Assembly (NCBI GenBank): GCA_947000775.1
Contig: CAMQGK010000565.1
Coordinates: forward strand, 12,051,001 to 12,115,000
DNA: 64,000 nt
Reading direction: 5' to 3'
Origin: Pterois miles
Lineage: Eukaryota > Chordata > Actinopteri > Perciformes > Scorpaenidae
The notes under the pieces are model-generated. The model ran no database searches and was not told where the DNA came from. It was given only the letters and a program-made list of their open reading frames with translations. Of the stretch, positions 59,901 to 64,000 are shown one piece after another. Numbering within the stretch: the first letter of the stretch is position 1; the number at the start of each line of letters is the position of its first letter. Made by a program: the position numbers and the translations under genes.

Positions 59901-60951
59901 AGCATCAACAATCTGCTCCAATCAGAACATGACAAACTGCAGCCCAACAGGCAACAACAGCTGTCAGTGTGTCAGAGTGCTGACTTGACTAGGACTTGAT
60001 CCAGACTGACTGGGACTATCAGAAAGTGGGCATGTCTGTAAAGGGGAGACTGGTGGGGACCCAGAGAACCCATTTACATCCACACATCTGGAGGTCAGAG
60101 GTCAAAGGGCCCCTTTGAAAATGAACATGACAGTTTTTCCTTGACAAGACTTGAGTGTACATTTGGTGTGTTATTTAGCATCTTTCACTACCAGCTAGTC
60201 AGACCTGGTTGGTGCTGATGGATTCCTCCTGGAGGAGAGAGGAGTATCAGTAGTCAGTAGAATGTACTGTGTACTTTATACTGCGTTTGTCAGTACTATG
60301 TAGTTGGTGGTTTTGAATGTAACGATGGGGAGGAGACAGGGACTGATGTAAGACAATGAGCGTCTCCAAAGACAGAAAACGATACAGGATGAGCTCTTAT
60401 CTCCTCCATTACAAACCGCTGCACAAACAAAAACGACAGGACGTGTCACCACCCGAAAAACAAAAGACTGACTCCGGTGACCTTTCACCTCTGACACAGG
60501 TCACCGACACCACTTCCCCTCTCCGCGAAACAGCCTCGGGCGCCTCAAACCTCCCAGTCAGTCTGCACTCGATCACTGAGCTGAAAATGGATTATTAATT
60601 TTGTTCTTTTGTTGTGATTATTTAATGTGAGCGGAGGTTAAGTCGATTAAAAAATCCCCCCAAAACCCTGCGTGACCCAAAACACTCCCAGTAATCCCAC
60701 TGTTCCCATTAGGACAGACGTGTTTACCACTCCAACACGCCTCTTCATCCTCATGTCAAACGCTTTGTTGTTTTCTGCACATCTCAGGAGAAAATTCCTC
60801 CTGATTCAGAAAGAAATACTAAAAATAATGTTGTGTGTAAATATTAACTGGAGCAGAAACAAACAGAAACCAGAAGCGGATCGATCACATACCTCATCAG
60901 GTTTTGTAAACCCTGTTTGCTGGAGTTTCTCCTCAGCAAAGCGTTGGACAT
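29441..60951 (-). CDS. lsp1: Lymphocyte-specific protein 1 (caldesmon-like F-actin-binding protein), 12 coding exons
   Basis: LSP1 binds F-actin at its C-terminus and acts in the leukocyte and endothelial cortical cytoskeleton. Coding exons, 5' to 3': 60893-60951, 50653-50799, 44035-44438, 42826-42959, 42359-42599, 39066-39203, 37048-37091, 35417-35492, 33316-33453, 31663-31758, 30142-30228, 29441-29575; all have AG/GT borders with matching phases. The sum is 1699 nt, one more than a whole number of codons; the conflict is inside exon 3. Corrected length is about 565 residues, against 339 for human LSP1. Landmarks: [14 protein letters not shown] start; [10 protein letters not shown] (caldesmon-like) around residue 30; [20 protein letters not shown], matching the human DEDEGFGDWSQR motif; a long Glu/Arg coiled coil at about 255-345; [12 protein letters not shown] and [14 protein letters not shown], as in human LSP1; then [23 protein letters not shown] and [17 protein letters not shown] at the C-terminus. 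A caldesmon gene is less likely because of the LSP1-specific motifs and the tnnt3 neighbourhood. Confidence 0.93.
30016..30106. repeat. (TC)n(TA)n compound microsatellite in an lsp1 intron
   Basis: About 17 TC units followed by about 27 TA units, just downstream of the exon 11 donor on the minus strand. Confidence 0.95.
30142..30228 (-). CDS. lsp1: lsp1 exon 11
   Basis: 29 codons: [20 protein letters not shown] then [18 protein letters not shown] is the caldesmon/LSP1 actin-binding signature. The donor GTAACC is followed 35 bp later by a (TA)n(GA)n microsatellite. Confidence 0.93.
30571..30630 (-). mobile_element. LINE/SINE 3' tail fragment, reverse orientation
   Basis: Reverse of ACTAATAAAGGAATATC followed by TTATC repeats; matches the tail of the SINE at 19951-20292. 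Confidence 0.6.
31663..31758 (-). CDS. lsp1: lsp1 exon 10
   Basis: 32 codons: [20 protein letters not shown] then [12 protein letters not shown]. The acceptor is TTCTGGTTCAG and the donor GTAAGT. Confidence 0.9.
31870..32400. repeat. Degenerate ~20-22-bp tandem repeat
   Basis: Repeats of TAGTTTCTCAAAATAATGAC with drift and length changes, in the lsp1 intron between exons 9 and 10. Confidence 0.85.
33316..33453 (-). CDS. lsp1: lsp1 exon 9
   Basis: 46 codons: [20 protein letters not shown] then [17 protein letters not shown] and GATCK. The acceptor is GTGGTGCAG and the donor GTAAG. FEAGEAW is the counterpart of the LSP1/caldesmon WE.GE segment. Confidence 0.92.
33521..33563. repeat. (GGAT)n microsatellite
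   Basis: About ten units, roughly 65 bp upstream of lsp1 exon 9. Confidence 0.9.
34045..35406. repeat. 1.36-kb minisatellite of TTTCAGTGTGTG-type units
   Basis: Units of 10-12 bp (TTTCAGTGTG and TTTCAGTGTGTG) run to within about 10 bp of the exon 8 donor at 35416. It lies in the intron between lsp1 exons 8 and 9. The plus-strand Cys/Val/Phe reading frame across it is an artefact of the repeat. Confidence 0.95.
35417..35492 (-). CDS. lsp1: lsp1 exon 8
   Basis: 76 nt: completes Ser, then [20 protein letters not shown] and AHAVE. The donor GTCAGC lies 10 bp from a 1.36-kb minisatellite. Confidence 0.92.
35575..35697 (-). repeat. Inverted copy of the repeat at 10047-10165
   Basis: Nearly identical over about 120 bp on the opposite strand (GGGGAACATAACGCAGGAAA, ACGTAATGACAGAGGAGAAA). 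Confidence 0.7.
35990..36540. repeat. Probable DNA-transposon remnant in an lsp1 intron
   Basis: The AAGGCTGGCGCACACTAGAA start and a CpG-rich end (GCGGCCGCCATGACGCCGG) look like a mobile remnant rather than host sequence. The class is uncertain. Confidence 0.35.
37048..37091 (-). CDS. lsp1: lsp1 exon 7
   Basis: 44 nt: [14 protein letters not shown] plus AG. It matches the human LSP1 RTESLNRSI segment. Confidence 0.92.
37500..37700. mobile_element. Family A element, left end only
   Basis: TGATTTGTGTTCCTAGACAC, then TTTTTTGTGATATTCAGCAC and AAGTCAATTCATATGTGA; the right half is absent. Confidence 0.55.
37790..38330 (+). mobile_element. Family D repeat, unexpanded copy
   Basis: Shares with 52910-53640, in the same orientation, TTACTTTTGGATG, GGAAGTTAGGTTTA, GGATTAGGAAACGGTC, GCTCCGACCG.TGAATAACG and GAGTTAGCTGAAA. 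Between the two conserved parts there are only a few GACTAGTGACTCATG-type motifs. Confidence 0.6.
39066..39203 (-). CDS. lsp1: lsp1 exon 6
   Basis: 46 codons: [20 protein letters not shown] then [20 protein letters not shown] and KTPTHK. It ends the coiled coil and adds a Ser/Pro-rich stretch that could be phosphorylated (SPKTP). Confidence 0.92.
39635..40125. repeat. Minisatellite of TTGTTACGCTACG-type units
   Basis: Degenerate at the edges, with perfect 13-bp units at 39835-39915. In the lsp1 intron between exons 5 and 6. Confidence 0.95.
40570..42335 (-). mobile_element. Family B element, reverse orientation, with a large internal array
   Basis: Flanks on both sides of the array match the reference copy at 13.35-14.05 kb (reversed): AGCGGCTCAGTTTTAAAGC on the left, CTCCAGATGTGTGGATGTAA and GTTTGCCATGTTCTGATTGG on the right. 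So the array grew inside the element. Its right edge lies about 25 bp from the lsp1 exon 5 donor. Confidence 0.8.
40670..41995 (-). repeat. Composite minisatellite array 2: 14 units of ~60 bp core plus (TAC)n
   Basis: Core: CTGGTCTCATCTGAAACTAG, then AGAACCTGATGGATCCATC, then GTACCAACCAGGTCAGAC, then (TAC)n of variable length, often ending GCTACATC. It is the reverse complement of array 1. Fourteen GGATCC sites mark the units. Some units share the same internal (TAC)n pattern (for example TTCTACTGCTAC in two units), which indicates higher-order duplication. Confidence 0.95.
42359..42599 (-). CDS. lsp1: lsp1 exon 5 (Glu/Arg coiled coil)
   Basis: 241 nt encoding [20 protein letters not shown], a long charged helix with many E, R, K and Q, and ending RLAKEE. 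The single-helix, caldesmon-like part of the protein. Downstream of its donor a family B element begins within about 30 bp. Confidence 0.92.
42826..42959 (-). CDS. lsp1: lsp1 exon 4
   Basis: 134 nt, starting [20 protein letters not shown] and ending MTK plus AG of a Ser codon. The donor is GTGTGT. Confidence 0.88.
43010..43990. repeat. ~1-kb degenerate tandem repeat (ACTTGACTTGGACTTGTCTC)
   Basis: Phrases GACTTGGACTTGTCTCAAAT and AACTTGAGACTTGA recur with drift between lsp1 exons 3 and 4, reaching within about 50 bp of the exon 3 donor. Confidence 0.9.
44035..44438 (-). CDS. lsp1: lsp1 exon 3, with an internal frame conflict
   Basis: The first part reads [20 protein letters not shown], then [20 protein letters not shown], an acidic stretch and [17 protein letters not shown]. 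The last part is coding-like only in the +1 frame ([20 protein letters not shown] then [10 protein letters not shown]), and only that frame joins exon 4 (VEKRKEVK). The 404-nt exon is one base too long for its two neighbours. The switch must lie in the purine-rich stretch about 44110-44165. An assembly indel is most likely; a real frameshift in this allele is possible. Confidence 0.85.
44900..45170 (-). mobile_element. Family B element, 3' half, reverse orientation, single core unit
   Basis: Contains one core (GATGGATCCATTGATACCAA) between GCTAGAGTGAAGATTCTGG and GACTAGCTGGTAGTGAAGG. Confidence 0.7.
45180..48060. other. lsp1 intron 2, no exon seen
   Basis: Mixed unique and repeat-like DNA. 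The open frame at 46721-47197 has no recognisable domain, and its surroundings look like repeat sequence. Confidence 0.5.
48080..48290. promoter_or_regulatory. GC-rich unexplained segment in lsp1 intron 2
   Basis: Locally GC- and CpG-rich (AAGACGCCCGGCCGGACGGC, AACGAGCGGCGACGTC) and begins after an acceptor-like TGTGTTCCCAG on the plus strand. It could be a conserved element or an alternative promoter. No coding frame seen. Confidence 0.25.
48695..48995 (+). mobile_element. Family B fragment with a nested LINE-type tail
   Basis: Family B from GACTGGGACTATCATAAAG to GCTTTAAAACTGAAG is split by an insert (about 48871-48916) ending GTCAATAAAGTACTATC followed by TTATC repeats. A single core follows the insert. 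Confidence 0.65.
50062..50599. mobile_element. Family A element next to lsp1 exon 2
   Basis: The left part TTTCACATGTACTTAGAAAA and the right part GAAATTTGTGTCCATGTACA followed by GTTCACAAACTGCTGTGAGA bracket CTAACTAAGTAG-type modules. Its right edge is about 54 bp from the exon 2 donor. Confidence 0.6.
50653..50799 (-). CDS. lsp1: lsp1 exon 2 (caldesmon-like basic helix)
   Basis: Encodes [20 protein letters not shown] then [12 protein letters not shown] and an acidic tail. The acceptor is CTCGTCTGCAG. The donor is GTACGC after AT, so Met is split across the junction with exon 3. The segment aligns with the caldesmon N-terminal [23 protein letters not shown] region. Confidence 0.9.
51250..51440. 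repeat. Family C interspersed repeat, copy 3
   Basis: GTTTAGGCAACAAAATCACT, TTAGGTTTAGGAAAAACATC and ATGGTTGGGCTTCAAA. Confidence 0.5.
51640..51990. repeat. Old, diverged copy of the MITE seen at 5188-5497
   Basis: Retains ATTTAAGAAGCTGGACATTA, GGTTATCAAAATTAATATT and other phrases of that family, with many changes. Confidence 0.4.
52000..52900. other. lsp1 intron 1, no exon seen
   Basis: No repeat I recognise and no convincing coding frame. Confidence 0.5.
52910..53640 (+). mobile_element. Family D repeat, copy with an expanded internal array
   Basis: Matches 37790-38330 on both flanks, but between them holds about 370 bp of GACTCACATGACTAATGACT / GGGCTGATGATACTAA repeats (53040-53415). 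Confidence 0.7.
53640..54630. other. lsp1 intron 1, no exon seen
   Basis: Unique-looking AT-rich sequence, with A-rich stretches near 54500-54600. Confidence 0.5.
54640..55295. repeat. 43-bp tandem array (about 15 units)
   Basis: Unit: TTTCCCCTCTGTTTCCAGTC, then TTTGTGCTAAGCTAGGCTA and a short link. Spacing of 43 bp was measured between GTGCTAAGC at 55028, 55071 and 55114. Confidence 0.95.
56015..56270. repeat. 30-bp tandem array (family A-like module)
   Basis: About eight units of CTAAACCTAAAGAAGTTGTA and GTTTTGTTAT. The CTAAACCTAA word is shared with family A modules. Confidence 0.9.
56280..57600. other. lsp1 intron 1, no exon seen
   Basis: Contains a short G/C hairpin (ACCCCCACCCCTGTGTGGGG, about 57070) and a poly-T run at 56705. 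No gene signal. Confidence 0.5.
57650..58280. repeat. Purine-rich (GAA)n / ~107-134-bp composite tandem array
   Basis: GCATTAG marks unit starts at 57673, 57793, 57911, 58045, 58162 and 58269. Each unit has AAACAAGATGACCAGGCCT, AAGATGAAGATGAAGCAGG and a GAA run of variable length. Almost pure purine on the plus strand. Confidence 0.95.
58395..58835. repeat. 26-bp tandem array with an internal hairpin
   Basis: About 16 units of ATCAATAAACAGGTCACTCT then GTGACC. GGTCAC-TCT-GTGACC is a perfect 6-bp inverted repeat with a 3-nt loop. Some units lack part of the stem (CTCTGACC). Confidence 0.95.
58840..59490. other. lsp1 intron 1, GC-richer unique segment
   Basis: About 58940-59170 is CpG-rich (GAACGCCGGCGCAGCACCGC, GAGGCCGGCGGCGGCC). 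No supported exon; could be an intronic regulatory element. Confidence 0.3.
59503..60235. mobile_element. Family B rearranged copy: reversed 3' half joined to a forward body
   Basis: Starts AGGGCTGTCAAAGTCAACAT, reading the element backwards to GATACTGGTATCATATGAAA, then at about 59765 switches to forward orientation (CTCTTATCAACATGGGAGTG ..). The forward part is almost identical to 13480-13880. Confidence 0.65.
60893..60951 (-). CDS. lsp1: lsp1 exon 1 (start codon)
   Basis: Encodes [19 protein letters not shown] and two bases of Arg, with donor GTATGT. The ATG is in a good context (CCAACATG). A (AAG)n run lies just upstream in the 5' UTR. Confidence 0.9.
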
Positions 60952-60964
60952 GTTGGCCTCTTTT

Positions 60965-61003
60965 CTTCTTCTTCTTCTTCTTCTTCTTCTTCTTCTTCTT
61001 CTT
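60965..61003. repeat. (CTT)n run in the lsp1 5' UTR
   Basis: About 13 units. On the mRNA strand it reads (AAG)n and ends about 14 nt before the start codon. Confidence 0.9.
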
Positions 61004-61500
61004 GTCTCTGTCTGGTAGAAACAAACAGATCACACCGGACACTTAGCACCACTTTCTCTTCTTCTTCAGTTTCCACCTCGACGCTGACGGCGGCGTTCGG
61101 TCCTGCAGCCGCTCTGAAGCCCTCAGCGTTGTGTGTGTGTGAACACTGTTAAAGTGTGTTCTGGTGGTTTCGCTCACACACACACTGCTTCTAGCCGTAT
61201 ATCACACACAGTTTTCTCCCCGGCGCTTGTTGGGAATGTCAGCGGAGCTCGGAGTGACTCCCTCCTCTCTCGGAGGCTGGGTTTGTAGTCATTACACCCC
61301 CCACCTCCCTCTGTCCTACATGTGGTTTTCATTGAACAGCTCAGAGCAGTGGGGCCCAACATCTTTTTCTTTCTGTGCTGCCTCTCTCTGTTATGTCGGG
61401 TCATGTGGTCTTCCCTGAGGGGGAATGAAAGACGATCCCCCCCAGAATCCACTACTGAGCCGTCCCCGACTCAACATTTCAATCCCCCCCGATTCCAGCA
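61004..61500 (-). promoter_or_regulatory. lsp1: lsp1 5' flank (5' UTR and likely promoter region)
   Basis: CpG-containing sequence (GACGCTGACGGCGGCGTTCG) upstream of the start codon. No TATA box was clear; the start site is not defined here. Confidence 0.35.
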
Positions 61501-61504
61501 GATC

Positions 61505-61815
61505 ATTCAGCACAGTCGCAAAGCAGTTTGTGAAATACCAACGAAGTTTTAGGTATTGATTTATGTACATCCACACAAAAATCACACTCTAAACCTAACC
61601 AAGTCGATCTTTTCCTAAACATAAGTAGTTTTGTTGCCTAAACCTAACCAAGTTGATTATTTCCAAAACATAAGTAGTTTTGTTGCCTAAACCTAACCAA
61701 GCTGATCTTTTCCTAAACCTAACCAAGTTGATTATTTCCAAAACACAAGTAGTTTTGTTGCCTAAACCTAACCAAGTTGATTATTTCCTAAACCTAACAA
61801 AGTAGCATTATTTTA
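61505..61815. mobile_element. Family A element with an internal ~49-bp tandem array
   Basis: The left end CAGTTTGTGAAATACCAACG and TTGATTTATGTACATCCACA are followed by repeats of CCTAAACCTAACCAAGTTGA / TAAGTAGTTTTGTTG. Confidence 0.6.
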
Positions 61816-63340
61816 TTGCAGAATATTTCTGATCGATGGGGCTGCTCAGCCATAAAAAACATGGAGTCTTCGGTTCTTTTCTGTCCTTTTCTTTTTCTGT
61901 AGCACAAGTTTGTCTTTCAGTTTTTGACTGTGGAATAGTACAAATCTTCTTAAATCTGGACACACCTGATATCCAGCTCACTGAAACCGCCATGAAACGT
62001 CTCTCTGCTCCTCACACAAACAAACTCACTGTCGTTGTCCTCACCCCCCCCATAATCAAACACACCACACCATCGTTGCTACGGTAACGGTCATCACCAT
62101 TCACTCCTGGAGTGTTGTTAAGTCTTGCTCGGTGGCACGTCAGACAATAGGGCATTCTGGGAAGTGAATCCCCCCCTCACCCCCCGTCATGCTCGTGCTC
62201 ATACAACAGAGCTGTGGTTTCCAACAAACACCAGCTGACCTGAACACAACCTCCACACTCAGACGCTCTTAAACAAACAGAAACGTTAAAGGCTGAACTT
62301 TCTGCAGCTACACAAAACACTCAGTGATTTCATCACATCTACAAACATTTACCAGACGTGTTTTCTTTAGAAAAGCCTGATGTCCAGTGATGTGATGAAG
62401 GAAATACGGCTCACCTGTTTTCAGCACAATAGATTTTAGGAATGAAGAAAACAAACAAACAAACAAACATAGTGAAGGAGTCCCTTTGGGTCACAAACCA
62501 AACAATCAATAAATAAATAATCAGCAGATTAATACATAATGAAAATAATCATTAGTTCATGTTTTAAAATTAGCTCCAGTTCAACAACTACAGCAGTAAA
62601 ATCAATATTCTAATGATCGACTATATGATAGTACAGCAGTTACAGTTTTAACTAAATATTACTGCTTGTACCAACATAGCCAATGTAGGACTTTTACTGT
62701 AACACAATATTTTAAAGTGTGGTATAAGTACTTTTACTTGAAAAAGAATATTTACAATGTGGTATTAGTACTTTTACTTGTAACAGAGTGTTTTACAATG
62801 TGATGAAGCCGTAATGATATGAAAATGATATGAAGAATGAAGTTTTACTTTAAGAATGAAGTCGTAATGTTATGATAAAATAACATCTCAATGAATACGA
62901 TGTAATGATCACTGTGTGTTTGTTGACATGCCTTTCTACGAATGAAAGTACGGACTGGTTGCTGCCCTGGACTGGACAGCCTCCCTGAAACATCCCTGTT
63001 TTATCTCGGCCAGCTTCCCTGCTGGAGGACAAAGATCATCCTGATCATCCATCAGCAGAGGAACAACGACTGTTTGGTTTTCTGGTTATCTGCTGAAGTC
63101 AGGTATCGATGGAAAACACTCCCGCCTCCATCACACACTGCTGAAGCATCTCTAATGTCCCACAGCTGTGTCTACACTCACAGGAGGCCTTTAACATTTT
63201 AACGAGGTGTTTTATGAATAATAATATAATCTTATGACAGGGAAGGTGTAAAATATGACAATAAATTCATAAAAGCTCAGGAATTAAGTCGTAATGAGAA
63301 TAGAGTTGTAATTTTATGAGAATAAAGTCAACTACAGATG
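61816..63340. other. Upstream of lsp1, no gene seen
   Basis: Short (AAAC)n at 62451-62469. No exon with supporting splice signals. Confidence 0.5.
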
Positions 63341-63610
63341 ATAGTTTGGGTTTAAATTTCAAAAACCAGAAGTGCTGTAACTTAAGCATGGAGCTTATAT
63401 GGCAAATGAATCAAATTTAACTTTGGACAACAATGTTAGTCTCCTGGTGAAAGTCTGTTTTTTTTTTTGACCCACCCATCCATCCCGACCTCCTCCTTAC
63501 ACCACGTTCGCTGCTCTTTATACCTCCCAGTTCATAATTATGTGGATAACATATGAACTGTGCTGACCATCACGTAAAAAAATGTGACATATAACCAGAG
63601 TACAAGTAAA
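63340..63610. repeat. Family A-related fragment
   Basis: Shares CTGGTGAAAGTCTGTTTTTT, GACCCACCCATCCATCCCGA and GCTGCTCTTTATACCTCCCA with other family A copies. Confidence 0.5.
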
Positions 63611-64000
63611 TAAATACAAAATACTGAAAAGTTTTTTGATAAACGAAAAACAAAATCCTGACCCATTTTCAGTTGTATTTTTACATGTCAAACAGAAAGT
63701 GCTGCTGTAATAAAAAAAAAAAAATGCAAGAACTTAAATAGCAGTGTACTAAAAATTGTGTCTGTAATAGGGATGGGACCGGTTCGGGTAAAAATCTGAA
63801 CCATTCAGTTCGCTAGTCACAGTTCAGGTCGTACATGTATTGTTTGGTTCACTTGTAATAGGTTGAGGCTGACTGGGTATTTTGTTCATCTCATTTATTG
63901 TCTACTAGAAAGAGGCTGGGACACGGCGGACAGGAGTATGAGGTATCACACATGCTCAGGATAACTGAATCTGCGGTCGTGCGTTGTGATTGGCTCAGTT
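63611..64000. other. Right edge of window, no gene seen
   Basis: TAGGGATGGGACCGGTTCGG near 63770 looks like the end of another interspersed repeat that runs on. By synteny tnni2 might lie further right, but nothing in the window shows it. Confidence 0.35.

Noticed and set aside
29441..60951. Calling the minus-strand gene caldesmon (cald1)
   Set aside because: The EDEGF.DW.QR, RTESL.RS and [12 protein letters not shown] motifs fit LSP1, and the neighbours tnnt3 and the prr33-like gene fit the LSP1 locus.

Overview
The window is vertebrate nuclear DNA, most likely from a ray-finned (probably percomorph) fish. It holds interrupted genes with GT/AG introns, muscle and cytoskeletal genes typical of vertebrates, AT-rich intergenic DNA, and many short non-autonomous repeats of kinds I associate with teleosts. 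No bacterial, viral, CRISPR or organellar features are seen. The species cannot be named from sequence alone.

Three protein-coding genes are supported. (1) Fast skeletal troponin T (tnnt3), minus strand: the 5' part of the gene, with promoter near 5.75 kb and seven coding exons between 5675 and 221, running off the left edge. (2) A proline/threonine-rich gene on the plus strand, coding exon 21413-24731, best called prr33-like. It carries a 27-bp coding minisatellite, and two single-base losses break its frame in this assembly. (3) Lymphocyte-specific protein 1 (lsp1), minus strand: twelve coding exons from 60951 down to 29441, complete from ATG to stop. Its N-terminus and coiled coil resemble caldesmon, and its C-terminus is the conserved LSP1/caldesmon module. 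Exon 3 (44035-44438) contains a one-base frame conflict. As I recall the human 11p15.5 map, the order and orientation match LSP1 - PRR33 - TNNT3, read in reverse. The three genes form a muscle/actin-cytoskeleton neighbourhood: a thin-filament regulator, a muscle-associated proline-rich protein (inferred) and an F-actin binder.

Layout: 1-5.8 kb tnnt3 5' region; 5.8-21.3 kb intergenic, with two CpG-rich patches (7.5-7.85 and 12.06-12.3 kb), several transposon-like repeats and a first composite minisatellite (18.76-19.58 kb); 21.4-24.7 kb prr33-like; 24.7-28.1 kb intergenic between convergent genes; about 28.1-61 kb lsp1 with very repeat-rich introns; 61-64 kb upstream of lsp1.

The least ordinary feature is how interspersed elements have become tandem arrays. 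One short element family (called B here) carries a unit of about 60 bp plus (TAC)n that has expanded into 9 copies at 18.8-19.6 kb and 14 copies at 40.7-42.0 kb, while other copies of the family in the window hold only one unit. A second family (D) occurs once unexpanded (37.8-38.3 kb) and once with an internal array (52.9-53.6 kb). A third (A) contains a 91-bp array. Other arrays lie beside lsp1 splice sites, in its 3' UTR and in its 5' UTR. Family letters A-D are labels used only here; no database search was possible.
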